Assembly (NCBI GenBank): GCA_020444245.1
Contig: JAHLLI010000002.1
Span: forward strand, 186,001-250,000
Reading direction: 5' to 3'
DNA length: 64,000 nucleotides
From: Actinomycetales bacterium
GTDB lineage: Bacteria; Actinomycetota; Actinomycetes; Actinomycetales; Cellulomonadaceae
Part shown: one piece after another, positions 16,639 through 24,445 of the stretch
How positions within the stretch are numbered: the first letter of the stretch is position 1
How the letters are laid out: every line of letters begins with the position of its first letter
The notes under the pieces: model-generated
What the model saw: only the letters and a program-made list of their open reading frames with translations
Databases searched by the model: none
Told to the model about the DNA's origin: nothing
Made by a program: the position numbers and the translations under genes

Positions 16639-17879
16639 CCGCCCGCGAGGACGTCGCCGAGCAGGCGACCGGGTCCGGTCCGCAGGTCGGCGGCGTCGGC
16701 GACTACCTGTCGCTGGTCTGGAGCCGGGTCAAGGGCGGCGAGACCGGGGTGCTCCCCGTGGTCGGCGGCCTGCTCCTGGTCTCCATCCTGTTCCAGAGCC
16801 TCGACGGCCACTTCCTGACCGCCGGCAACCTGGTGAACCTGCTGGTCCAGGCGGCGGTGTTCGCGCTCCTGGCGATGGCCGAGGTGTTCGTCCTGCTGCT
16901 CGGTGAGATCGACCTGTCGGTCGGCTTCGTGGCCGGCATCGGCGCCGTCGTGCTCGCGTGGCTGTCCCAGCCCCAGGTCGGTTGGCCGTGGTGGGCGGCG
17001 ATCGGCGCGGCTCTGCTCGCGACCGCGGCCATCGGTCTGCTCCAGGGCACCCTGATCACCCGGATCGGCCTGCCGTCGTTCGTCGTCACGCTCGCCGGGC
17101 TGCTGTTCTGGCAGGGCGTGATGCTCTTCGTGCTGGGCAACGGCGGCTCCATCCAGATCCAGGACCCGGTGCTCACCGGGATCTCCAGCGGGACGCTGTC
17201 GCGCCTGTGGGGCTGGGTCGTGATGCTCGTCGCCGTCGCCGGGTTCGCCGCGGTGACCTGGCGCCGGGACGCGCGGCGTCGGGACTCGGGGCTGGTCGCG
17301 CCGCCCGCGGCACTGACGGGCGCCAAGGTCGGCGCGACCCTGCTCGCGGGCATCGGGCTCGTGCTCCTGGTCAACGCGGACCGGGGCGTGCTCGCGCCCG
17401 TCTTCGGGCTGCCGTGGGTGGTGCTCGTGGTGGTCGGCGTCCTCGTGGTCTGGGCGTACCTGCTCGGCCGACGGCGGTTCGGGCTGTACGTCTACGCGGT
17501 GGGCGGGAACGCCGAGGCCGCCCGTCGAGCCGGGGTGAACCTCGCGCGGATCCGGACCGCCGGATTCGTGCTGAGCGCTCTCACCGCAGGCATCGGCGGC
17601 ATCGTCTACGCCTCCCGACTCCGCTCGATCTCGACCTCTCTGGACGGCGGCACCCTCGTGCTGTACGCCGTGGCCGGAGCCGTGATCGGCGGCACGAGCC
17701 TGTTCGGCGGTCGGGGCAAGGCGCTGCACGGCGTGCTCGGCGGGGTCGTCATCGCCGCGATCGACAACGGCATGGGCCTGCTCGGCTTCAGCGCAGCGGC
17801 GAAGTACGTCGTGACGGCGGTCGTGCTGCTCGTGGCGGTCACGATCGACGCCGTCGCACGGCGGCGTCGGCCGGCCTAG
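16635..17879 (+). CDS. xylH: Sugar ABC transporter permease (XylH-like)
   Basis: A 414-residue integral membrane protein of the branched-chain/sugar permease family with about ten hydrophobic helices. LLLGEIDLSVGFVAGIGAV and LPSFVVTLAGLLFWQG are the conserved helix motifs. YAVGGNAEAARRAGVN is the cytoplasmic EAA-like coupling loop, and GRGKALHGVLGGVVIAAIDNGMGL matches XylH closely. It would form the translocation channel for the upstream binding protein and ATPase. Last gene of the operon; a bidirectional hairpin follows. Confidence 0.87.
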   Translation: MTAREDVAEQATGSGPQVGGVGDYLSLVWSRVKGGETGVLPVVGGLLLVSILFQSLDGHFLTAGNLVNLLVQAAVFALLAMAEVFVLLLGEIDLSVGFVAGIGAVVLAWLSQPQVGWPWWAAIGAALLATAAIGLLQGTLITRIGLPSFVVTLAGLLFWQGVMLFVLGNGGSIQIQDPVLTGISSGTLSRLWGWVVMLVAVAGFAAVTWRRDARRRDSGLVAPPAALTGAKVGATLLAGIGLVLLVNADRGVLAPVFGLPWVVLVVVGVLVVWAYLLGRRRFGLYVYAVGGNAEAARRAGVNLARIRTAGFVLSALTAGIGGIVYASRLRSISTSLDGGTLVLYAVAGAVIGGTSLFGGRGKALHGVLGGVVIAAIDNGMGLLGFSAAAKYVVTAVVLLVAVTIDAVARRRRPA

Positions 17880-17913
17880 GGGCGGTGCGGCCGCAGCGGT
17901 TCACCGCCGGGAC

Positions 17914-17947
17914 GGCCGGGAGCGGCTACGGCGTGGCGCTCCCGGCC
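17914..17947. terminator. Bidirectional hairpin between convergent xylH and GGDEF genes
   Basis: A perfect 11-bp stem (GGCCGGGAGCG / CGCTCCCGGCC) with a 12-nt loop. Its right arm lies inside the last codons of the convergent GGDEF gene, so the two transcripts can share one terminator. A weaker stem GGCGGTG/CACCGCC (17881-17908) precedes it. Confidence 0.55.
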
Positions 17948-19533
17948 ACGACCACGTGCGTGCGGCTCGCCTTCGCCACGTACATCGCGGCGTCCGCCGC
18001 GTCCATCAGCGACGCCATGTCCTCGCCGTGCTCGGGGTGCAGCGCAACGCCGATGCTCGTGCCGACCGTGACCTCCCCCGCGATCGGCGACTCCCGCATC
18101 GCCTCGGTGATCCGGTCGGCCACGTTCTGCACGACGGCCAGATCGGCGTCCGGCATGAGGATCGCGAACTCGTCGCCGCCCACCCGTGCGACCACGTCGG
18201 TGAGCCGCACCGAGGCCCGCAGCCGGCGCGCGACCTCGATCAGCAGCGCGTCACCCGCCGAGTGCCCGCGGGTGTCGTTGACCGACTTGAACCCGTCGAG
18301 GTCCAGCATCAGCACGGCATGGGTCCGGCGGGACCCGGACGCGAGAACCCGCTCGGCCTGCTCACCGAGCTCGCGGCGGTTCGGCAGGCCGGTGAGGTCG
18401 TCGGTGTGCGCCTGGGCCCGCAGCCGTGCCTCGGTCGCCAGGAAGCGGAAGCCCATCTGGGTGCGTGCCGCCGCGCCGAGCGTCGTCAGTGCGGCGAGCG
18501 CGGCCGACATCACCGGCAGCTCCCGCCACGTGCCGATGACCAGCACGGTGAGCACGCCCGCTGCGGCGATGCCGGCGGAGAGCGCCGCGGCGTGCGCGGT
18601 GCGCCGGGACTCGGCGCCGTCCGCGTAGGGGGACTCGCGCGGCACCGGGGCCGCGGCTCGGGAGACCACCACGACCCACATCGCGATGAGCGCGAGCCCG
18701 GCGCCCCAGCCCAGCTGGAGGGCGGAGTCCGGCATCGCCGAGGTGTCCGGGCCGAGTGCGAAGGCGGTGTCGGTGGCCGCGAGCGCGGCCAGGCCGCCGA
18801 CGAGCCACGGCCAACCCCGCATCACGCCCGGCGTGATCGTCACCAGGCCCAGGACGCCGGAGACGAGCGCGAGGTCGGCGAACGGGTAGGCGAGGAACAC
18901 CGCCATCGTCGTCGAGTCGCCCGACGCCTCGAGTGCCGGCTCGAGCCGGACCGAGAGCACCGCCGCGATCGCCAGCAACGCGATCGCGGAGTCGAGCACG
19001 GTCACGAAGCCCAGCCGTGGGACGCGGTGGCGCATGTGGCGGACCAGCGCCACCGAGAGCAGCACGTAGAAGCCCGCGAACCCGACGTCGGCGACGGATG
19101 GGAACGGCACGGTGCCGGTGGCGACGAAGACCAGCCCGTTGAGCGTCAGGCCCAGGGCGAACGCGCCGAGAGCGGCGGCGGTCAGCCGCACTCCGCGGAC
19201 TCGACGCCGGGCCCGCGACGCGGCGAGCGCCGCCACCGTGGCGGGCACCCATGCGAGCACGAGCCCGATCGCCGCGCCGGTCGTGGACGGGGTCTCGTCG
19301 AGCGCGACGAGGAGCACGCCGTAGGCCACCACGAGCCCGAGGGCGACGACGGCCCAGCGCGGGCCCGGGGATCGCGGAAGCCGACGCCGCGTGTCGTCGA
19401 TCAGGTCACGTCCGCGGGCCACGGCGGGGCGCTCTCGCGGTCGTCGAGGGACGCCGCGCGTCGACGGGGCGATCGTGGGGGGACGGGGCGCACGCGTGCC
19501 TCCTCTCAGGCTTCTGCCTGTGACATCGGCCAT
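17926..19533 (-). CDS. Membrane-anchored diguanylate cyclase (GGDEF, with I-site)
   Basis: About 535 residues. The N-terminal half has roughly nine hydrophobic helices (from about residue 55 to 350), forming a membrane sensor with no named domain I can recognise. The C-terminal 165 residues are a complete GGDEF domain: DDLTGLPNRR, LMLDLDGFKSVND, then RLTDVVARVGGDEFAIL. The canonical GGDEF signature and the RxxD inhibitory site (RLTD) are both present, so it should make c-di-GMP and be feedback-inhibited. The start is uncertain: ATG 19533 lacks a good Shine-Dalgarno, and the frame remains open upstream. Confidence 0.83.
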   Translation of the reverse strand: MADVTGRSLRGGTRAPRPPTIAPSTRGVPRRPRERPAVARGRDLIDDTRRRLPRSPGPRWAVVALGLVVAYGVLLVALDETPSTTGAAIGLVLAWVPATVAALAASRARRRVRGVRLTAAALGAFALGLTLNGLVFVATGTVPFPSVADVGFAGFYVLLSVALVRHMRHRVPRLGFVTVLDSAIALLAIAAVLSVRLEPALEASGDSTTMAVFLAYPFADLALVSGVLGLVTITPGVMRGWPWLVGGLAALAATDTAFALGPDTSAMPDSALQLGWGAGLALIAMWVVVVSRAAAPVPRESPYADGAESRRTAHAAALSAGIAAAGVLTVLVIGTWRELPVMSAALAALTTLGAAARTQMGFRFLATEARLRAQAHTDDLTGLPNRRELGEQAERVLASGSRRTHAVLMLDLDGFKSVNDTRGHSAGDALLIEVARRLRASVRLTDVVARVGGDEFAILMPDADLAVVQNVADRITEAMRESPIAGEVTVGTSIGVALHPEHGEDMASLMDAADAAMYVAKASRTHVVVAGSATP

Positions 19534-19652
19534 TCGGGCGAGGACTTGAGTCCCGGACGGCGTGTCGCGGCTCACGGTCATGGCGGCCCACGCCGGCGCT
19601 CCTGACATCCCGCAGTACGAGCCACGGGCTGGCAGGCGGACGGTGCCTGACG

Positions 19653-19658
19653 TACCGT
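19653..19658 (+). promoter_or_regulatory. Candidate -10 for CBS-domain gene
   Basis: TACCGT lies 58 bp before the ATG at 19716 and forms the right arm of a GACGGT...ACCGTC inverted repeat (19639-19659). An operator overlapping the -10 is possible. No clear -35 was found. Confidence 0.3.
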
Positions 19659-19715
19659 CACCGCACAGCCACCACGACGAGGTGGGGGCCCAGCGCACCG
19701 CAGGAGGTGGTCGCC

Positions 19716-20144
19716 ATGCGTATCGCCGACGTCCTGGCTCGCAAGGGGGACACGGTCGTCACGATCGCGCCGGACCGTACGGTCCGCGAGCTCCTCGCCC
19801 TGCTGGCCGAGCACGGGATCGGAGCGGTCGTCGTCTCGGGGGACGGCGCCACGGTCGCCGGCATCGTCAGCGAGCGCGACGTGGTCCGTAGGCTGCACGC
19901 GGCCGGTGACTCGGTCCTGGACGGCGCGGTCTCCGCGATCATGACCACCGAGGTCCACACCTGCACGCCCGACGACACCGTCGAGGGCCTGATGGAGACC
20001 ATGACGGCACGCCGGTTCCGGCACGTGCCGGTGGTGGTCGACGGCGCCCTGGTGGGCATCATGAGCATCGGCGACGTGGTCAAGCGCCGGCTGGAGTACC
20101 TGCAGGCCGAGCGGGACCAGCTCACCGCCTACATCTCGAGCTGA
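19716..20144 (+). CDS. Tandem CBS-domain protein
   Basis: A 142-residue protein made of two CBS motifs (about residues 8-62 and 75-130). GIGAVVVSGDGATVAGIVSERDVVR and FRHVPVVVDGALVGIMSIGDVVK are the paired beta-beta-alpha units that bind adenosine nucleotides between them. Stand-alone CBS pairs act as energy or redox sensors; the partner here is unknown. A strong AGGAGG sits 8 nt before the ATG. Divergent from the GGDEF gene and convergent, 7 bp apart, with the luciferase-like gene. Confidence 0.88.
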   Translation: MRIADVLARKGDTVVTIAPDRTVRELLALLAEHGIGAVVVSGDGATVAGIVSERDVVRRLHAAGDSVLDGAVSAIMTTEVHTCTPDDTVEGLMETMTARRFRHVPVVVDGALVGIMSIGDVVKRRLEYLQAERDQLTAYISS

Positions 20145-20151
20145 CCCGGCC

Positions 20152-21207
20152 TCAGGTGGCCGGCTGCTCGGCGAGCAGCTCGCGCACCCGCGGGACCACC
20201 ACGGTGCCGTACAGCTCGATCGCGCGCATCAGGTCGGCGTGCGGCTGAGGGCCGTTCGCGTACTTGAGGTCGAACCGGTCGATGCCGAGCGCGCGGACGG
20301 TGGCGGCGATCTTCCGCGCGACGGTCTCGGGCGAGCCGACGTAGAGCGACCCGGTGTCGGCCTCCGCCTCGAACTGGTCACGGGTCATCTCGCCCCACCC
20401 GCGCTCGCCGCCGACGCGGTCGCGGTTCGCCTTGAGGTGCGGGTAGAGCAGGTCGCGGGCCTCCTGGTCCGTCTCGGCGACGAAGCCGGGGGAGTGCACG
20501 CCGACCTGGAGCCGGCCGTCGGCAGGCCCGGTGCCCGCCTCGGCGACGCTGGTGTGGAAGAGGTCGACGAACGAGGTGAACCGCTCCGGGCGCCCGCCGA
20601 TGATCGCGAGCATCATCGGCAGCCCGTAGCGCGCGGTGCGGACCACCGACTCGGTGGTCCCGCCCACCCCGACCCAGACCGGCAGCGCGCCCCGGGCGGT
20701 GGTGGGGAAGACGCGGATGTCGGTCAGGGCCGACCGCGTCCGCCCGGTCCACGAGATCGCCTCCTCGCGGCGTAGCCGCGAGAGCAGGTCGAGCTTGTCG
20801 TCGAAGAGCACCACGTAGTCGGACAGCTCGTGCCCGAACAGCTCGAAGGACTCGGTGAACGAGCCTCGGCCGACCTGGATCTCGGCCCGGCCGCCGCTGA
20901 GGCCGTCCAGGGTCGCGAACCGCTCGTAGACGCGCACCGGGTCGTCCGTGGACAGCACGGTCACCCCCGAGCCGAGGGTGATCCGCTCGGTGCGGGCGGC
21001 GATCGCCGCGAGCACCACGGCCGGTGCGGAGATCGCGTAGTCGTCGCGGTGGTGCTCGCCGACCACGAAGTGGTCCACGCCGCAGCGGTCGGCCAGCACG
21101 CCCTGCTCGACGACGTCGCGCAGCACCTGGTGCACCGGGGTGGTCGCCCCGTCGGGGTCGAGCGTGACGTCGCCGAAGGTGTCCAGGCCGAGCGTGAGGG
21201 GGGTCAC
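20152..21207 (-). CDS. LLM-class flavin-dependent oxidoreductase
   Basis: A 351-residue luciferase-like monooxygenase-fold (TIM barrel) protein. Diagnostic blocks: GVDHFVVGEHHRDDYAISAP near residue 45, ERITLGSGVTVLSTDDPVRV, GRAEIQVGRGSF, and VWVGVGGTTESVVRTARYGLP. Members use FMN or F420 to oxidise or reduce small molecules; the substrate is not predictable. GTG 21207 is chosen because GGGAGG lies 9 nt upstream and an in-frame extension beyond it has non-protein-like composition. It lies immediately downstream of the alcohol dehydrogenase gene on the same strand (44-bp gap), so co-transcription is likely. Confidence 0.85.
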   Translation of the reverse strand: MTPLTLGLDTFGDVTLDPDGATTPVHQVLRDVVEQGVLADRCGVDHFVVGEHHRDDYAISAPAVVLAAIAARTERITLGSGVTVLSTDDPVRVYERFATLDGLSGGRAEIQVGRGSFTESFELFGHELSDYVVLFDDKLDLLSRLRREEAISWTGRTRSALTDIRVFPTTARGALPVWVGVGGTTESVVRTARYGLPMMLAIIGGRPERFTSFVDLFHTSVAEAGTGPADGRLQVGVHSPGFVAETDQEARDLLYPHLKANRDRVGGERGWGEMTRDQFEAEADTGSLYVGSPETVARKIAATVRALGIDRFDLKYANGPQPHADLMRAIELYGTVVVPRVRELLAEQPAT

Positions 21208-21251
21208 ATCACAAATCCTCCCACCGCGGCGTGCGGACGGCACGAACCGTC

Positions 21252-22391
21252 TCAGGCCGAGCGGTCGAGGATCTCCAGCACCTCGTCGCGGGTCAGACGC
21301 ACCGGGTTGCCGGCCATCGAGCTCGCGACCAGTGCCGCGTCGGCCACCCGGGCGTGGTCGCGACGGTCGAGGCCGAGCTCGCCCAGCGGCGGGACCTCGA
21401 GCAGCGCGACGGTCTCCCGGATCCAGGCCACACCGTCGGCCACCCGGGCGGCCGGGTCGCCGGTGAGCAGTCGCGCGGCCTCGGCGTACCGGCCGAGCGC
21501 CGGGTTGTCGGGCTCGCGCTCGGTCAGCGCCCGAACGTTGGCCTCCGTGGTCGCCGCGAGCACCGCCGCGCAGATCCGGCCGTGCGCGGCGCCCGTCATC
21601 CCGCCGAGCGGCGCGGCCAGGCCGTGCACCGCGCCGAGCTTGGCGTTCGCCAGTGCCATGCCCGACAGCAGGCTCGCCAGGCTCATGTCCGAGCGGGCGG
21701 CGAGGTCCGAGCCGTCGGCGAACGCCCGGCGCAGGCCGGCGGCGGCCCGGGCCAGCCCCTCGCGGGCCAGTGCGTCGCTGATCGGGTTGGCCTTGAGCGA
21801 GGTGAGCGGTTCGAGGCACTGGGTCAATGCGTCCAGCCCGGCCGCCGCGGTCACGTCCGGCGGGCAGGTGGCGGTGAGCTCGGGGTCCACGACGGCCGCG
21901 ACCGGGACCATGGCTGCGCCGCGCAGGCTGGCCTTGACGCGGTGCTCGTGCGAGAGCAGCGGGGCGTTGGCGGTCACCTCGGCGCCGGTCCCCGCCGTGG
22001 TCGGGACCGCGATCACCGGCACGGAGGTGGCGGGCAGCGGGGCTCCGGCGCCGATCACCTCGAGGTGGTCGAGGACGGGGCGGTCGCCGTGGGCGAGCAC
22101 GCCCACGGCCTTGGCCAGGTCGATCACGGACCCGCCGCCCCAGGCCACGATCACGTCGGGCCGGGTCGCGCGGGCGACCTCGAGCGCGGCGTCGACCGCG
22201 TCCAGGGTGGGTTCGCCGCTCCAGCGCACCAGGGTCGGGTCGTCCAGGTCGGCGAGCGGGCCGGTGGCCGGGTCGGTGTGGTGGCCCAGGACCACCATCG
22301 CGGACCCGTGCCGGGCCACGAGGTCGGGGACCCGGCTCGAGGCGCCCGCCCCGACGACGATGTGCCCGGCGGTGCTGAACGTGAACGTCAC
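21252..22391 (-). CDS. Iron-type (group III) alcohol dehydrogenase / maleylacetate-reductase-like
   Basis: A 379-residue Fe-ADH superfamily enzyme. The N-terminal Rossmann-like part has the NAD(P) loop VAWGGGSVIDLAKAVG. The helical C-terminal part holds metal ligands in AVHGLAAPLGG and AHGRICAA. The first histidine of the usual DALTHxxE motif is replaced by Gln (AGLDALTQCLEPLTS), a variant also seen in some subfamilies, so metal binding may differ from classical iron enzymes. It would interconvert an alcohol and an aldehyde/ketone; the substrate is unknown. The GTG at 22391 overlaps the stop of the upstream 112-residue gene (GTGA). Confidence 0.8.
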   Translation of the reverse strand: MTFTFSTAGHIVVGAGASSRVPDLVARHGSAMVVLGHHTDPATGPLADLDDPTLVRWSGEPTLDAVDAALEVARATRPDVIVAWGGGSVIDLAKAVGVLAHGDRPVLDHLEVIGAGAPLPATSVPVIAVPTTAGTGAEVTANAPLLSHEHRVKASLRGAAMVPVAAVVDPELTATCPPDVTAAAGLDALTQCLEPLTSLKANPISDALAREGLARAAAGLRRAFADGSDLAARSDMSLASLLSGMALANAKLGAVHGLAAPLGGMTGAAHGRICAAVLAATTEANVRALTEREPDNPALGRYAEAARLLTGDPAARVADGVAWIRETVALLEVPPLGELGLDRRDHARVADAALVASSMAGNPVRLTRDEVLEILDRSA

Positions 22392-22726
22392 AACCAGAGC
22401 CGTTCGACGGTGCTGCGGTAGGTGAACGGGCCCCCGCCGTTCGCCGGGACGAACTCCTCCGCCGCGACGTCCCCGGTCAGCGCCAGACCGAACGCCTCCA
22501 GCTCGAACGAGGCGATCATCCGCATGAGGTCGTCGCGCTCGTGCCACACGTTGGGGTCGCCGAACACGTGGTCCCAGACCGCGGGCCCCAGGGGGCCGTA
22601 CAGGATGGGCCGGCCGGCGCCGTAGAGGATGAGCTCGCCGCGATGGCGTTGGTTCTGGGCGTCGAGCACCACCGTGAGGTGCACCCGGTCGACGTCGCGA
22701 AGGTCCTTGCTGTGACTCTCCCGCAT
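22388..22726 (-). CDS. Uncharacterised 112-residue protein coupled to Fe-ADH
   Basis: I do not recognise the family. The protein is compact and soluble, with alternating hydrophobic strands (VHLTVVLDAQNQ, RGELILYGAGRPILYGPLG) followed by a helical region (WDHVFGDPNVWHERDDLMRMIASFELEAF). It overlaps the alcohol dehydrogenase start by 4 bp, so the two products may function together. The ATG at 22726 has no strong Shine-Dalgarno; the open frame extends upstream but overlaps the next small gene antigenically implausibly. Confidence 0.6.
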   Translation of the reverse strand: MRESHSKDLRDVDRVHLTVVLDAQNQRHRGELILYGAGRPILYGPLGPAVWDHVFGDPNVWHERDDLMRMIASFELEAFGLALTGDVAAEEFVPANGGGPFTYRSTVERLWL

Positions 22727-22782
22727 GGCCCCAGCGTGCCGGGCCGCCGTCCGCGGTGCGTGGAGGCGCGCGGCGCGCAGGC

Positions 22783-23001
22783 TCAGCCGGCGAGGCCGGT
22801 CAGACCGCCCAGCGCGGCCGCGAGGCCGAGGCCGGCGGCGGTCCAGGCGAGCATGCTGCCCGCCAGGTAGGCGATGTAGCGGCTCCGCTTCGACGCGGGG
22901 CCCTCCCAGCGCGGTGCCGGGGCGAACCGGACGGCGTCCAGGATCTCGCGCGCACGGGCGTCGGTGGAACGGTGGACGGGAGTCAGCGTGGTCGCTGCCA
23001 T
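22783..23001 (-). CDS. Small membrane protein (72 aa), function unknown
   Basis: Hydrophilic N-terminal half (residues 1-40, basic, with RWEGPASKRSRYIAYL) and one hydrophobic helix or hairpin, about 43-70, rich in Gly/Ala/Leu. AGGAG lies 7 nt before the ATG, which supports translation. No family recognised. It may be a single-pass accessory membrane protein. Confidence 0.6.
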   Translation of the reverse strand: MAATTLTPVHRSTDARAREILDAVRFAPAPRWEGPASKRSRYIAYLAGSMLAWTAAGLGLAAALGGLTGLAG

Positions 23002-23151
23002 GGTGCGCTCCTGGGTGTGGGCGTGCCAAAGGTGTCGGGGGTGCCCGACAACACCAGTATCGGCACTGGTCACGGCCGCACTGAGGGTGATCGCGCAGGC
23101 TGGGACACGTCGTCTCGGCCCGCGGTCACCGGTGCGGCGACGGCGCCCGGC

Positions 23152-23592
23152 TCAGGCCCAGGACGGCGGCGGCGGAGCCTCGGAGGCCGGCGGGGGCTCG
23201 GGCGCCGGTGCGGCTGCCGGCGGCGGCGCTGCGGCCGCCGGCGGTGGTGGTGCTGCTGCGGCTGCTGCCGGTGGCGCTGGTGCTGCGGCTGCTGCGGCCG
23301 CACCGGGCGGGGGCGGCGGCGTCGGCACGGCGGTCCTCAGCGCGAGCGACCGCAGGGTCCCGCGCCGCTCGGCCTCCTGGAGCCCGACCATCACGCGGGC
23401 GCGCTCCTCGGGCGGCGCGGGACGGCCGGTCGCCTCGAGGTAGTCGATCACGCCGAGGTCGTGCAGCAGGGCGTCGGGGTTGGGTGCGCCCGGCTCACCC
23501 CCGCTCAGGGAGGCTGCGGTGCTGCTCAGCGCGCTGTCGGCCTTCGAGGCCAGGTCGCTCGCGGCTGCTTTCGCCTTGTCCAGGAAACCCAT
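23152..23592 (-). CDS. Pro/Ala-rich protein (146 aa), function unknown
   Basis: The N-terminus MGFLDKAKAAASDLASKADS is a predicted amphipathic helix. A small folded-looking segment follows (LLHDLGVIDYLEATGRPAPPEERARVMVGLQEAERRG, about 42-80), resembling short oligomerisation or SHOCT-like helices. The last 55 residues are almost pure Pro/Ala. GGAGGAGGAG lies just upstream of the ATG. It is divergent from the AIM24-family gene, and the two share a symmetrical promoter region, so their products may act together at a membrane. Function is not inferable. Confidence 0.6.
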   Translation of the reverse strand: MGFLDKAKAAASDLASKADSALSSTAASLSGGEPGAPNPDALLHDLGVIDYLEATGRPAPPEERARVMVGLQEAERRGTLRSLALRTAVPTPPPPPGAAAAAAAPAPPAAAAAAPPPPAAAAPPPAAAPAPEPPPASEAPPPPSWA

Positions 23593-23647
23593 GACGCTCC
23601 TCCTCCCGTGGGCGGCTTCGCCCGTCCGGCGGACCCGTGCGGGTTTC

Positions 23648-23653
23648 ACACTA
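23648..23653 (-). promoter_or_regulatory. Candidate -10 for Pro/Ala-rich gene (divergent promoter pair)
   Basis: On the minus strand TAGTGT is followed directly by GAAACCC. The plus-strand counterpart at 23674 reads TACGGT then GAAACCG. The two -10 elements face away from each other and share the initial transcribed sequence. Confidence 0.4.
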
Positions 23654-23673
23654 CGACGGCGCGGTGGCCTGAC

Positions 23674-23679
23674 TACGGT
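23674..23679 (+). promoter_or_regulatory. Candidate -10 for AIM24 gene (divergent promoter pair)
   Basis: TACGGT (TANNNT) lies 40 bp before the AIM24 start. With 23648-23653 it forms a symmetrical arrangement containing the inverted repeat GGTTTCAC (23642-23649) / GTGAAACC (23678-23685), a possible shared operator. Confidence 0.4.
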
Positions 23680-23719
23680 GAAACCGCACACGAGGCAGTG
23701 GCACGCGAAGGAGCCGGGT

Positions 23720-24445
23720 ATGACCATCCACGGGACGCTCTTCAACGACTTCCGGGAGATCACGTCCCCGGACCCGTTCGCGCTGCAGAACAAGAAGCTG
23801 CTCAAGATCCAGATGCAGTACGGCCCGGTCTGGGCGAGGACCGGGTCGATGGTGGCCTACCAGGGCGACGTGCGGTTCCAGAACAAGGGCTCCGGCGGGC
23901 TCGACAAGCTCCTGAAGTCCAAGCTCACCGGCGAGGGCGTCGACCTCATGCAGTGCACGGGCGACGGCGAGCTGTTCGTCGCCGACGCCGCCTCGGAGAT
24001 CCAGGTGCTGTACCTGGCCGACGACATGCTCTCGGTGAACGGTTCCAGCGTCCTGGCCTTCTCCGACTCGATCCAGTGGGACATCCACCGGATCGCCGCC
24101 CGCGGCGGGATGATGGCCGGCGGCATGTACAACGTGGCGCTGCGGGGTACGGGCTACGTCGCTCTCGTGACCAGAGGTGACCCCGTCGCCCTCGACGTGG
24201 CGAGCGCCCCCACCTTCGCCGACGCCAACGCCGTGGTCTGCTGGACCTCCGCGGTCACGATGGACGTGCGGGTCGACACCGGGGGCCTGGGGTCGATGCT
24301 GCGTGGCGGCACCGGTGAGCTGATCCAGATGGCCTTCGGCGGTCAGGGCTACGTCATCGTCCAGCCGAGCGAGTCCGTGGTCTCCGGCGGTGGTGAGCGG
24401 GTGCAGAGCAAGGGCGGGGGCCTGGGCAGCCTGCTCGGGGGGTGA
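23720..24445 (+). CDS. AIM24-family protein
   Basis: A 241-residue all-beta protein of the AIM24 (TIGR00266-like) family. Markers: LLKIQMQYGPVWARTGSMVAYQGDVRF near residue 30, GEGVDLMQCTGDGELFVAD, and the Gly-rich VVCWTSAVTMDVR and GEGYVIVQPSES-like ending (GQGYVIVQPSES). The yeast namesake is a mitochondrial protein; bacterial members are of unknown function, possibly membrane-associated. GAAGGAG precedes the ATG at good spacing. Its stop overlaps the GTG of the degenerate GGDEF gene (GTGA), so the two are coupled. Confidence 0.8.
   Translation: MTIHGTLFNDFREITSPDPFALQNKKLLKIQMQYGPVWARTGSMVAYQGDVRFQNKGSGGLDKLLKSKLTGEGVDLMQCTGDGELFVADAASEIQVLYLADDMLSVNGSSVLAFSDSIQWDIHRIAARGGMMAGGMYNVALRGTGYVALVTRGDPVALDVASAPTFADANAVVCWTSAVTMDVRVDTGGLGSMLRGGTGELIQMAFGGQGYVIVQPSESVVSGGGERVQSKGGGLGSLLGG

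Noticed and set aside
22727-23029. N-terminal extension of the 112-residue protein up to 23029
   Set aside because: The extra residues are antisense-like and overlap the 72-residue gene, which has its own good AGGAG.
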